Source: Pelotomaculum sp. PtaU1.Bin035 (GTDB lineage: Bacteria; Bacillota; Desulfotomaculia; Desulfotomaculales; Pelotomaculaceae). Taken from it: a stretch of 44,441 nucleotides of DNA. How positions within the stretch are numbered: position 1 is the first letter of the stretch; every line of letters begins with the position of its first letter. Both the position numbers and the translations under genes were made by a program. Below the pieces are notes generated by a model. That model was not told the DNA's origin, made no database searches, and saw only the letters and a program-made list of their open reading frames with translations. The stretch is from the NCBI GenBank assembly GCA_002067965.1, contig MVRN01000076.1, positions 1-44,441 on the forward strand, written 5' to 3'. Below, one piece after another: positions 37,330 through 44,441 of the stretch.

Positions 37330-38979
37330 TTACTTGCGGCTCCCCCAGCGGATGAGCCCGATCATAATTGCCAGGACCGCGGCGATAAACCAGAAAGCGT
37401 CGGCACGCAGGTTGGCAAGGCCGAAAAATACACCCATAACGGTCCCGATAACCGCTCCGTAAATCTCGATCTTCTGAAGATTGTTCACCGTCACCCGCTG
37501 GATCATAGCTACCAGTTCCCCCGGAGAATAGCTGTCGATCCTGGCCTTGACCATTTCCTTTAAATCCAGGCCGTCCAGGAACGCCGGGACTTTACTTTTC
37601 AAATAAAATGTGACCAACTCTACCGATACATCCTCGATTTTTTCCAGGGCAGCCGGTGAAAGGCGGTCACGCAGGCGGCCAACCTTATAGTCCGCGATCC
37701 GCTCTACCAACGAGCGGGCGGCCAGCCTTACGAAACGCCGCGTCACGGGCTGGCGGAGCAAGTCAAGGCCCTGGCTGGCCAGCAGCGCTTCTAACTCTTC
37801 CGGATCGATAACGGTAAACCGCCCGGCCAGGCCTGCCAGTGTACAACCGGCCATGTCCCGGTAACGGCCCAGCAAAACCTCACCCAGCCAATTCCGCGCG
37901 TCCGCGCCGGCAATCCAATTGCCCAGGCTCGCAGCCAGCACGTCATTTACCTGTGCCACGTACTCCGGACCGATCCCTTTAGCCAGATCACCCACCCGCC
38001 GGCCAAGGAACCTGTCCGCCTGATCCCTGATATAACGCTCCAGCCACAGTTGCGCCTCGGGTGAGGACAGGAACCCGCCAAGGCGGGGAAACATCTCGTT
38101 GTGCACGAAGCGCTTTACGTCCGTCCGATATTCACTGAAATACTGGTACAGGCTGATTCCGATGCGCGCCATGGACCCTTTTTCCTTGAAACGTTCCAAG
38201 GCATCCAGGATTGCCACAGTCAAACGCTCCAGTATCTCCTCGTTATCCTGCAAGCGCTTGACCAGTTCCGGCAACACCCGCGCCAGCAGGGCAGGCCACC
38301 CGGCTGCTTGATCCTTTAACGGCCGGGGCAACACCTCACGCAGGGGTATGGTCTGCTTGCAAAGAAAACCATGCAGATGTTCAATCAGGCCTAATAACCC
38401 GGCTTTAAACTCAGTCCCGGACACGTAGCCCGCCAGGCTCACCAGGAGGCAATCGATAAACGCGGCCGCCTTTTCTTCCGGCCAGATCTCACCCACCTTT
38501 TTCTGCCACAGGTACTTTAACCGGCGGTGAGAAAAGCCCTTCAGCCAGGCGCCCGCGTCCGGATCCGTTATATATTTCTCCGCCCATTCAGCCAGGGCAT
38601 CCTTGGTCAACCCTTTCAAATCCGCTTTTATGCCCGCGGCAAGCGGAAGAAATATGGACTCTACGGAAGGATATTGGGTGTCGGCTATTGACAAGATCAG
38701 GTCGTGCAAGGCGGACTGTACCCCGCGCTTGAGCAGCCGCTCCCGCGCAAGGAAGTCCAGTAAAGCCTGCGGGGTGATTAATTCCCTCGCCACCACATCG
38801 CTCACCGCCTCGGCGATTTGCGCCTGCCGGGACGGTATAACCCCCTGCCAAATCTTGACGCGCCCAACCCGCCAGGGTTTAAGCGGGCGAAAAAACATGA
38901 AGACGGCCAAAGAAGCCCCCGCCCAGCCGTGCAGGGTGGACAGGATGATGTTTTTCAACAACACCGTCAGCGCGTCCAC
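37330..38979 (-). CDS. DUF445 family membrane protein
   Basis: 549 residues with an N-terminal membrane helix followed by 'FRPLKPWRVGRVKIWQGVIPSRQAQIAEAVSDVV', the hallmark of DUF445 (YheB/YjiN-like) proteins. The long middle is helical with repeated '...RRVGDLAKGIG...' and 'VNDVLAASLGNWI' segments. Two hydrophobic stretches end the protein ('YGAVIGTVMGVFFGLANL' and 'FWFIAAVLAIMIGLI'). So it probably has a large helical domain held at the membrane by both ends. Function is unknown. The start is GTG after AGAGG. Confidence 0.85.
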   Translation of the reverse strand: MDALTVLLKNIILSTLHGWAGASLAVFMFFRPLKPWRVGRVKIWQGVIPSRQAQIAEAVSDVVARELITPQALLDFLARERLLKRGVQSALHDLILSIADTQYPSVESIFLPLAAGIKADLKGLTKDALAEWAEKYITDPDAGAWLKGFSHRRLKYLWQKKVGEIWPEEKAAAFIDCLLVSLAGYVSGTEFKAGLLGLIEHLHGFLCKQTIPLREVLPRPLKDQAAGWPALLARVLPELVKRLQDNEEILERLTVAILDALERFKEKGSMARIGISLYQYFSEYRTDVKRFVHNEMFPRLGGFLSSPEAQLWLERYIRDQADRFLGRRVGDLAKGIGPEYVAQVNDVLAASLGNWIAGADARNWLGEVLLGRYRDMAGCTLAGLAGRFTVIDPEELEALLASQGLDLLRQPVTRRFVRLAARSLVERIADYKVGRLRDRLSPAALEKIEDVSVELVTFYLKSKVPAFLDGLDLKEMVKARIDSYSPGELVAMIQRVTVNNLQKIEIYGAVIGTVMGVFFGLANLRADAFWFIAAVLAIMIGLIRWGSRK

Positions 38980-39052
38980 TGTACCAACCTCTCATAACAG
39001 ACAATTTTATCCCTTATTATACCACTTTTTTTATTTTGCTGTTCAAGCATTC

Positions 39053-39098
39053 AAAATTCAGGAGTCAGAATTCAGAATACTTTGAGACGATAAACCTT
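39053..39098. repeat. Dispersed intergenic repeat, left half plus centre
   Basis: AATTCAGGAGTCAGAATTCAG followed by AATACTTTGAGACGATAAACC. It shares the left arm of the 32144 copy and the GAGACGATAAACC centre of the 36191 copy; the right arm is missing. Confidence 0.6.
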
Positions 39099-39125
39099 TC
39101 TTGATAAAATTCGAAAAATCCCCCT

Positions 39126-39172
39126 AAAAAACATATTGTCCGGCTGATTATTAATAAAATCAGACTGGACAA
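39126..39172 (-). terminator. Intrinsic terminator of the cysteine synthase gene
   Basis: TTGTCCnnCTGATT (from 39136) pairs with AATCAG..GGACAA (to 39172), with small internal mismatches and an AT loop. On the minus strand TATGTTTTTT follows. It lies about 50 bases after the cysteine synthase stop codon. Confidence 0.65.
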
Positions 39173-39224
39173 ACAATAAATAGATCAGATATTATTTAGA
39201 ACTAAAGCCATTGAACTTATTTTA

Positions 39225-40133
39225 TTAAGGAGAGCACTTGGCGCATATGGACATGAACAAGGTTGTGCTTAAGTAACGGTCGCCGCGATCCGGCAGGATG
39301 GTCACGATGACGCCCGACTCCATACGGCCAGCCGCCTTAAGGGCGCCCGCAACAGCCGCGCCACTGGACATACCCACGAAAATGCCTTCCCTGGTGGCCA
39401 TCATCCTGGCCGTTTCAAAAGCCTCGCCGTCTTCAATGACGTACTTATCGTCCAGCAACCCTGGATGGTAAATTTGCGGGACAATGGCTTCCTCCATATT
39501 TTTCAGACCCTGGATGGTGTGCCCCTTCACCGGTTCGGCGCCGATGATCCGGACGCCCGGCTTTTTCTCCTTCAAATAGCGGCCTGTCCCCATCAGCGTA
39601 CCCGTGGTGCCCATGCCGGCGATGAATACGTCCACTTCCCCGTTTGTCTGGGCGTAGATTTCAGGACCCGTGGTCTCGTAGTGGGCGAGAGAATTGTTCT
39701 CGTTGATGAACTGATTGGGCATGTAGTACAAATCCGGCTCATCTTTGGCTATCTGGTGGGCCAGCCGGATGGCGCCGTCCGTCCCTTCCTCCGCCGGGGT
39801 CAGGATGACCTCCGCCCCGAAGGCTTCCAGGATTTTACTTCTCTCCATACTGACGCAACCCGGCATTACAAGCCTGACCCGGTATCCCTTGGCCACGCCG
39901 ATCATGGCTATGGCAATACCCGTATTCCCCGAAGTCGGCTCGAGGATAATCTTGCCCTGTGTAAGCTCACCGGACTCCTCCGCTTTTTTTATCATGTAAT
40001 AGGCCGGGCGGTCCTTGACGGACCCACCCGGATTGCTGCCTTCCAGTTTCCCGTATATCTTCACCTTCGGATTCGTGTTCAGGTTTTTTAATTCAATCAG
40101 CGGTGTATTGCCTATGGCAGATAAAATATCCAT
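39225..40133 (-). CDS. PLP-dependent cysteine synthase (CysK/CysM family)
   Basis: Makes cysteine from an activated serine and sulfide, or thiosulfate in CysM types. The PLP lysine is Lys40 in 'GSNPGGSVKDRPA'; the substrate loop is 'PTSGNTGIA' (66-74). The phosphate cup is 'AGMGTTGTLMG', and 'GMSSGAAVAGAL' and 'ILPDRGDRYLST' complete the fold. The length (302) and 'EGSNPGGSVKDR' resemble CysM slightly more than CysK. The C-terminus ends 'ICAKCSP', so it has two late cysteines and no aromatic Ile-tail like that which binds serine acetyltransferase. GGAGG precedes the ATG. Confidence 0.93.
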   Translation of the reverse strand: MDILSAIGNTPLIELKNLNTNPKVKIYGKLEGSNPGGSVKDRPAYYMIKKAEESGELTQGKIILEPTSGNTGIAIAMIGVAKGYRVRLVMPGCVSMERSKILEAFGAEVILTPAEEGTDGAIRLAHQIAKDEPDLYYMPNQFINENNSLAHYETTGPEIYAQTNGEVDVFIAGMGTTGTLMGTGRYLKEKKPGVRIIGAEPVKGHTIQGLKNMEEAIVPQIYHPGLLDDKYVIEDGEAFETARMMATREGIFVGMSSGAAVAGALKAAGRMESGVIVTILPDRGDRYLSTTLFMSICAKCSP

Positions 40134-40283
40134 TCTGTGTCGCCTCCAACGTTTACGTCTAAATCCAACACAATCTCTTTATTCGCTGTCCTGACATGAT
40201 TTCCTGCCGGCTGAGATTCTGAATACCCATTTTAACAAGCTTTTTGGAACCGCCTGCACAGCAGGTGGTTTTCGGTACAGACA

Positions 40284-40316
40284 AAAATACCCCAAACTGC
40301 GAAAAACAGTTTGGGG
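40284..40316 (-). terminator. Intrinsic terminator of the Cys-rich repeat protein gene
   Basis: CCCCAAACTG (40290-40299) pairs with CAGTTTGGGG (40307-40316), loop of 7. On the minus strand TATTTTTG follows. It lies 43 bases after the stop codon. Confidence 0.85.
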
Positions 40317-40358
40317 TTGGTATCTGTAGGCTAGTTACACCGTCTTTCCGTTATTGTT

Positions 40359-40763
40359 TTATTTTGTGGGTTGGAGAAACTGCATCATTGAGGCAATGAT
40401 TTGATTTGCCTGCAAAGATTGCTGATTGCCGCATTGTGAATTGCAGTTGCTCAAACATTGAGATGATGTGCAATTTTGCAACAGATTTGAAAGCAACTGT
40501 TGTGTATTCCCAGTACATTGCGGGTTACAGTTACTCACACATTGTGCGGCGCAATTTGGCAATGAATTTGACATTAACTGTTGTATATTGGTACAACATT
40601 GTGGATCCACACATTGCGTACCTATACATTGCGTACCCACACATTGTGGACCCTCACATTGCGGACCCACACACAGCGATGCGGCACTTGCACTAGCTAT
40701 GACACCAAATAACATTAAGAGACAAAGTGAAATCACAAAAACGGCACGTTTGTTTCTGAACAT
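40359..40763 (-). CDS. Secreted cysteine-rich repeat protein under c-di-AMP riboswitch
   Basis: 134 residues with a signal peptide ('VFVISLCLLMLFGVIASASA'). The mature part has 15 cysteines. First come five short tandem units of the form C-x-G/D-x-Q ('CVGPQ', 'CEGPQ', 'CVGTQ', 'CIGTQ', 'CVDPQ'). Two copies of a ~27-residue unit follow ('QQLMSNSLPNCAAQCVSNCNPQC' type). The end is Gln-rich. Nothing else in the mature chain looks enzymatic. AAAGGAG lies 6 bases before the ATG, and a ydaO-type riboswitch sits immediately upstream. Roles as a disulfide-linked wall, spore-coat or metal-binding protein are possible; I do not recognise the family. Confidence 0.82.
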   Translation of the reverse strand: MFRNKRAVFVISLCLLMLFGVIASASAASLCVGPQCEGPQCVGTQCIGTQCVDPQCCTNIQQLMSNSLPNCAAQCVSNCNPQCTGNTQQLLSNLLQNCTSSQCLSNCNSQCGNQQSLQANQIIASMMQFLQPTK

Positions 40764-40779
40764 CTTTTTCTCCTTTCTT

Positions 40780-40918
40780 TGTGCCTCCGGGGTTAGCTGA
40801 CGGGTTCGGTAAAAAAGATACCCTACCCAAGTTCAGTAATACTGAATTGAGATTCACCCCATTGATGGTTCCCCCGTACCCAGTTAGAGTAAGTTTTCTG
40901 GGATTCGGCAATTCAAGA
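40780..40918 (-). ncRNA. c-di-AMP riboswitch (ydaO-yuaA type)
   Basis: On the minus strand all the conserved blocks of the ydaO class appear in order: TGCCGAATCC (40901-40910), GGTACGGGGGAACC (40867-40880), GGGTGAAT (40852-40859), GGGTAGGGTA (40819-40828), and CCGAACCCGTCAGCTAAC ... GGAGGC (40783-40809). Members of this class bind cyclic di-AMP and usually switch off cell-wall or potassium/osmolyte genes. The aptamer ends about 6 bases before the ribosome site of the Cys-rich gene, so control of that gene is direct, perhaps at translation initiation, as no separate terminator is seen between them. Confidence 0.92.
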
Positions 40919-40931
40919 GCCAACGCGGTTA

Positions 40932-40961
40932 AGTATACTATAACTCACGATTTTTTAGCAA
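40932..40961 (-). promoter_or_regulatory. Sigma-A promoter of the riboswitch transcript
   Basis: -35 TTGCTA at 40956-40961, 18-base spacer, -10 TATACT at 40932-40937; the predicted start falls near the first bases of the aptamer. Confidence 0.65.
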
Positions 40962-41265
40962 AAGTCTTATATGCCCTTAACATGCTTTGCGGCAAAAAAG
41001 ATATGAAGTTGCTAAGAATTAAGAAATGATTCTAAATATTAAGACAAGAAGGATTTATGTACCTTTACCTAAATGGCAATATCGCCTTAAAGGCAAGCGC
41101 CATCCCAACCTGTGCAAACTTTATTGTCATAGAAAGATAACGTCTTCAAACAATTCAATTCATCAAACTTATAACCCTCCGATTATTAAGAGCTTGTATT
41201 GATTTAGCAAATATTGTTATAATAATTCAGTAAACAAATTTAAAAAGACGGGAGATCAATATATA
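40962..41265. other. Gap between riboswitch promoter and kinase-ParB gene
   Basis: About 300 bases, AT-rich toward the right. Apart from the doubtful 58-codon frame I see no gene. TATTGTTATAATAATTC near 41210-41226 may supply a -10 (TATAAT) for the rightward kinase gene; no good -35 was found. Confidence 0.35.
41026..41202 (+). CDS. Possible 58-residue basic small protein
   Basis: An ATG opens a 58-codon frame ('MILNIKTRRIYVPLPKWQYR...') rich in Arg, Lys and Tyr with two Cys. There is no clear ribosome site (only AAGAA before the ATG), and the surrounding sequence is AT-rich and shows other gene fragments. It may be a remnant or chance frame rather than a working gene. Confidence 0.2.
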   Translation: MILNIKTRRIYVPLPKWQYRLKGKRHPNLCKLYCHRKITSSNNSIHQTYNPPIIKSLY

Positions 41266-42189
41266 GTGTCAAAATTATTCCCAAATATTTCTATCACAGG
41301 TGACTTAGGTAGTGGAAAAAGCACTATTAGTTCAATTATAGCAAGAAAACTTAACTTTCAATTTTTTTCTATAGGTGAAATCCAACGACAATTAGCCATT
41401 AAATATAATATGACAATTTTAGAATTTAATAATTATATAAAAACACATCCAGAAATAGACATAGAACTTGATAACACTTTGACAGACTTAGGCAATACTA
41501 AAAAATGTATTATATTCGATTCAAGAATGGCCTGGCACTTTGTACCTAATTCTTTTAAAATTTGTTTAATTGTTGACTTGGATATTGCAGCTGAACGAAT
41601 TATTAATGCAAAACGAGGAATGGTAGAAACATATTCCAATAAAAATGAAGCAAAAGAAAAACTTATAGAAAGAAGAAAAATTGAAAAAGATAGATACCTA
41701 AGAGCATATAATAAGGACATAACATTAGATACAAATTATGATTTAATCATTGATACCTCCTTCTCATCTCCTGAACAAATTTCAAATATAATAATAAGCA
41801 CTTTAACAGATTGGCATAACAATAAATATATAAATAACTTTTGGCTTGCCCCAAAACGGTTATACCCAACATTAAATACTATTAGAAATTTAGATTCACA
41901 ATTAATTGATAATTTAAGTGTATCGATATCAAAAGAAGGATTAAACAAAAACCCAATTATTGTATTTAGGTTAGACCAAGATTATTTTATTTATGACGGC
42001 CACCACAGAACGGCAGCCTCAATTCTTAATAATTTGGGCTTAATACCTATCAGTCTTCTAAAAAACAAAACTGTTTCCAATATTACTCTAGAGGAATTTG
42101 TTAAAGGCAATGTTAGCTTATCTCTCATATACGATTGGGAAAAAGTATGTAAATTTAAGTATATCAAATATCCCGAATATGTTGTCTAA
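41266..42189 (+). CDS. CMP-kinase-like P-loop domain fused to ParB/SerK-like domain
   Basis: 307 residues in two parts. Residues 1-180 resemble the Cytidylate_kin2/archaeal CMP-kinase group: Walker A 'GDLGSGKST' (12-20), 'SIGEIQRQLA', 'IIFDSRMAWHFVP' (82-94), 'RYLRAYNKDI' and 'YDLIIDTS'. Residues 190-300 carry 'FWLAPKRLYPT' and 'IYDGHHRTAAS' (242-252), the DGHHR signature shared by ParB-like enzymes such as the ADP-dependent serine kinase SerK. So the protein may phosphorylate a small molecule. Base use is far more AT-rich than the rest of the window, a sign of transfer. The start is GTG, with GGGAG about 12 bases upstream. Confidence 0.75.
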   Translation: MSKLFPNISITGDLGSGKSTISSIIARKLNFQFFSIGEIQRQLAIKYNMTILEFNNYIKTHPEIDIELDNTLTDLGNTKKCIIFDSRMAWHFVPNSFKICLIVDLDIAAERIINAKRGMVETYSNKNEAKEKLIERRKIEKDRYLRAYNKDITLDTNYDLIIDTSFSSPEQISNIIISTLTDWHNNKYINNFWLAPKRLYPTLNTIRNLDSQLIDNLSVSISKEGLNKNPIIVFRLDQDYFIYDGHHRTAASILNNLGLIPISLLKNKTVSNITLEEFVKGNVSLSLIYDWEKVCKFKYIKYPEYVV

Positions 42190-42200
42190 TTTTACTTTTC

Positions 42201-42320
42201 TTGCCAAATGAAGCTTTCGCAGCCGATCAACTTTATAGAATGTTACACGCAGATGAATGTGAAGATTTCAAAAAAGATCAAGACGCTCTTATTATTGGCC
42301 AATTAAATGAATGGATTTAA
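42201..42320 (+). pseudogene. Gene remnant (C-terminal fragment)
   Basis: A frame of 39 codons ending in TAA reads 'LPNEAFAADQLYRMLHADEC...GQLNEWI', protein-like in composition but without a start codon or ribosome site of its own. It lies between the kinase-ParB gene and the MFS gene. It is probably the tail of a lost gene; the family is not recognised. Confidence 0.35.
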
Positions 42321-42332
42321 GAAGGGGATTCA

Positions 42333-43529
42333 ATGCCAAAGTTAAACGGGAAGGAACCGGATTTTTTACTTTTTTGCTTATCCGGCGCTTTTTTGGGTAT
42401 TTACACCGGTCTTTATGATCCTACCTTTAACAATTATATTGCTGAAACGTTTAATATAAGCGAGGCAACCAGAGGGGGGATTGAGTTTTTCCGGGAATCA
42501 CCGGCAGTGCTGGTAGTTTTCATTTCCGGAATTTTAATGGCATTGACAGATGTGCGCATTGCGATAGTTTCACTATTAATTCTATCCTTGGGACTTCTAG
42601 GTCAAGGTTTTATAGCACCGACACTGCATTGGGCAGTAGTCTGGATGGTTATGTGGAGTATAGGCGCGCACCTTTATATGCCTATGTCCAACAGCATTGT
42701 GGTAAGTCTTTCCGAACCTCATGAGGTAGGAAAAAAACTAGGGAAATGGAGCGGCATTAATGCCGCAACTTCACTTATTGGGTATTTAGTCGCTCTGGTA
42801 GGCTTTCGTTACTTTAATATGAATTACCGCTTGACCTTTGGGTTAGCCGCGCTTGCGGTAATAGCCGCAGTAATATGCTTGTTGTTTATGAGCACACAAA
42901 AGATAAGCCGCCCCGGAACATCTATCGTATTCAAAAAGAGATACTCACTCTATTATTTTTTGAGCCTGCTTTTTGGAGCGCGGAAACAGATCTTTTTAAC
43001 GTTTGGACCATGGGTACTGATAAAAGTTTATCATCAAACCGTAGCCACCTTCGCGCTGCTTGGGATAGCAGGTACAGTGCTTGGTACTTTTTTTAAACCG
43101 GTACTTGGTATGGTCATTGACCGTTTTGGCGAACGAATCATAATCATGATGGAATCTGTGGCGCTAGTAGCAGTATGTCTTGGTTATGGATTTGCCAACA
43201 GCATATTACCGGATAATATTGCCCTGATATTTGTTTACATCTGTTTTGTGGGCGATAATTTGCTTTTCGCCTGTCTAATGGCAAGGGCGACGTACCTTAA
43301 TAAAATAGTTGAAAATAAAAGTGACCTTACGCCGACTCTTTCCATGGGAGTTAGCATTGACCATATTGTTTCCATGACGGTGCCTTTTTTCGCCGGCCTG
43401 CTCTGGGAGAATATCGGATTTAAGTATGTATTCCTTTTAGCCGCAGCTCTGGCAATATTTAACTTCTGGGCTGCAACATATATAAGAACGGATAATGTGA
43501 ATCCACAAGGAAATCCAGCTGAGATATAA
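42333..43529 (+). CDS. MFS-type transporter
   Basis: 398 residues with twelve predicted membrane segments. The N-terminal half has 'GAFLGIYTGLYDPTFNNYIAETFNISEATRGGIEFFRESPAVLVVFISGIL' and a basic loop 'EVGKKLGKWSG'; the second half has 'GTVLGTFFKPVLGMVIDRFGERIIIMME', the cytoplasmic loop after TM8. There is no sign of the substrate. AAGGGG stands 5 bases before the ATG. Composition is closer to the host than that of the kinase gene beside it. Confidence 0.88.
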   Translation: MPKLNGKEPDFLLFCLSGAFLGIYTGLYDPTFNNYIAETFNISEATRGGIEFFRESPAVLVVFISGILMALTDVRIAIVSLLILSLGLLGQGFIAPTLHWAVVWMVMWSIGAHLYMPMSNSIVVSLSEPHEVGKKLGKWSGINAATSLIGYLVALVGFRYFNMNYRLTFGLAALAVIAAVICLLFMSTQKISRPGTSIVFKKRYSLYYFLSLLFGARKQIFLTFGPWVLIKVYHQTVATFALLGIAGTVLGTFFKPVLGMVIDRFGERIIIMMESVALVAVCLGYGFANSILPDNIALIFVYICFVGDNLLFACLMARATYLNKIVENKSDLTPTLSMGVSIDHIVSMTVPFFAGLLWENIGFKYVFLLAAALAIFNFWAATYIRTDNVNPQGNPAEI

Positions 43530-43845
43530 TTATAGTATCGCTACTATCGCTACTTTACCGCATTGCGCGATCTTTTCCGAGTTGCGATAAAACGCAGTAT
43601 CTCCACTTTGGCTATTTTATCTCCACCGTTGAAGTACTTGAATCTGACAGACACGTAGAGATGGTAGAGGTATTTTTAGTTATCTGTTTGATACTTCTCA
43701 TTGGAATTAGGAAGAACATTTCCAGTCCAACCTACTATCATTACATCATTGTAAATGTGCATGAATAATTTTTTCCTCATCTTGTCACTTATTTATCTAT
43801 AGAATTGTCTATTATAATATAAATAACATTCTTTGGAGGCATGGG
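43530..43845. other. Gap between MFS gene and orphan gene
   Basis: A 316-base gap. One forward frame stays open for about 70 codons ('RIARSFPSCDKTQYLHFGYF...') and ends near 43769, but it has no start codon except an internal ATG; it may be a decayed gene. TATTATAATATAAAT at about 43810-43824 may provide a -10 for the next gene. Nothing else is recognised. Confidence 0.35.
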
Positions 43846-44253
43846 ATGAAGAAAATTATTGTTCTCTTATTAATAATTTTAGTTCCTGCTTCTATCTGGT
43901 ACTGGGGAAATAGATCCTTGCATCAACCAATATCAGTTAATAATGTTGTGTCAATAAAAATATGGACAGCTATTTCTGGATTTGATAGTAGAAAAGCAGC
44001 TCCGGAGGAAATTCAAAATATTGTTAAATGGTTTAATTCTTCGAATAACATAAGACAAAATAAATATTTTGCAGGTATTACCCCTTATGCAGGAATAATT
44101 ATTGAATTAAAAACTGGTAAACAAATTAATATAATTAACTCAGGCGAAGATTTTGAAGTACAGCGTTATGTTGGCTTCAAAAAAGTCTCTTATTGGGCTA
44201 AACAAAAGGATATTCGGGAACTTCTGGCTAAGTTAGCCAGCGGAGAAATATAA
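43846..44253 (+). CDS. Orphan membrane-anchored or secreted small protein
   Basis: 135 residues. An N-terminal hydrophobic segment ('KKIIVLLLIILVPASIWYW') acts as a signal anchor or signal peptide. The rest is a basic alpha/beta domain ('SIKIWTAISGFDSRKAAPEEIQNIVKWFNSS', 'GIIIELKTGKQINIINSGEDFEV', 'YWAKQKDIRELLAKL') resembling small lipobox-free surface or inhibitor-type domains, but I cannot name a family. GGAGG stands 7 bases before the ATG. Base use is AT-rich, like the kinase-ParB gene. Confidence 0.7.
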   Translation: MKKIIVLLLIILVPASIWYWGNRSLHQPISVNNVVSIKIWTAISGFDSRKAAPEEIQNIVKWFNSSNNIRQNKYFAGITPYAGIIIELKTGKQINIINSGEDFEVQRYVGFKKVSYWAKQKDIRELLAKLASGEI

Positions 44254-44335
44254 CCGATGTAAGATATAAAAGATTTACCTGTGGCACATTTTTAACAACT
44301 GTTCATCTACATCTAATCTCTAATTGAAGTCATGA

Positions 44336-44412
44336 CCACCCCAAAATGGGGTGGCTTGCACGAGCCTACAAGCCAGCGCCTAAAGGACGCTGGCTTAAAC
44401 TTCGTTCAAGCC
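44336..44412 (+). repeat. Two adjacent hairpins, possible mobile-element end
   Basis: First hairpin: CCACCCCA/TGGGGTGG (44336-44343/44347-44354) with a 3-base loop. Second: AAGCCAGCG/CGCTGGCTT (44370-44378/44388-44396), extended by inner CC/GG pairs. GGCTTG at 44353 and CAAGCC at 44407 could close an outer helix around the second hairpin. Compact hairpins like these mark ends and RNAs of IS200/IS605-type elements, but the window stops before any transposase could be seen. Confidence 0.35.
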
Positions 44413-44441
44413 ATGTGCACTGATTACTTGGCAGGACCCTT

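Noticed and set aside
40248-40270. Hairpin upstream of cysteine synthase as a riboswitch or T-box
   Set aside because: It is a simple 10-bp stem with one mismatch; no T-box, SAM-riboswitch or other known motif surrounds it.
40570-40680. Short ACATTG-containing repeats as a CRISPR or regulatory array
   Set aside because: They fall inside the coding frame and encode the Cys-x-x-x-Gln units.
40693-40923. A 76-codon minus-strand frame upstream of the Cys-rich gene
   Set aside because: It lies within the c-di-AMP riboswitch and overlaps the start of the gene it precedes; the RNA explains the sequence conservation.

Overview
The window looks like the chromosome of an anaerobic Gram-positive bacterium of the Peptococcaceae / Desulfotomaculum-Pelotomaculum kind. 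The signs are a Firmicute-type 16S 5' end, strong Shine-Dalgarno sites with many TTG and GTG starts, a c-di-AMP (ydaO-type) riboswitch, an rph-rdgB-yfcE cluster, a Feo system with the small Cys-rich FeoB partner, and an oxygen-sensitive 2-hydroxyacyl-CoA dehydratase-type pair. The species assignment is inference from style and was not tested by any search.

Most genes run leftward. From the left edge: the 5' end of a 16S rRNA gene with tandem promoters (1-580); lysS and greA; an acyl-ACP-reductase-like enzyme with its own HTH regulator and a palindromic operator; dusB-coaX; a ComFB-like protein; bioY and birA, each preceded by a BirA-type operator; nadC with a lipoprotein; then feoB-feoA-small Cys-rich protein, led by a promoter with both a Fur-like and a DtxR-like box, next to a DtxR-family regulator. 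A methionine block follows: a divergent LysR gene and metE-metF, with a MtaR/MetR-like palindrome before metE.

The middle holds a cold-shock gene and a 1.77-kb-codon secreted Ig-like surface protein, the largest gene here, which seems to lack a normal start codon. Next come a class-A-beta-lactamase-like membrane protein, panE, tRNA-Gly(TCC), and a leftward operon: HgdB-like, HgdC-like, metallo-beta-lactamase-fold protein, rph, rdgB, yfcE. After these are a three-SH3 cell-wall amidase, an amino-acid permease overlapping an SCP2-like gene, a 'quinate 5-dehydrogenase'-family protein, a DUF445 membrane protein and a cysteine synthase.

The right end (40.3-44.4 kb) is accessory. A secreted protein built almost wholly from Cys-containing repeats sits behind the c-di-AMP riboswitch. 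An AT-rich gene fuses a CMP-kinase-like P-loop domain to a ParB/SerK-like domain. A gene remnant, an MFS transporter, an orphan membrane-anchored protein and a pair of strong hairpins that may be a mobile-element end complete it. A dispersed, imperfectly palindromic intergenic repeat occurs at four places across the window.

The most promising items are the riboswitch/Cys-rich protein pair, the kinase-ParB fusion, the acyl-ACP-reductase-like operon, and the two genes whose ribosome sites point at AUU/AUA codons.
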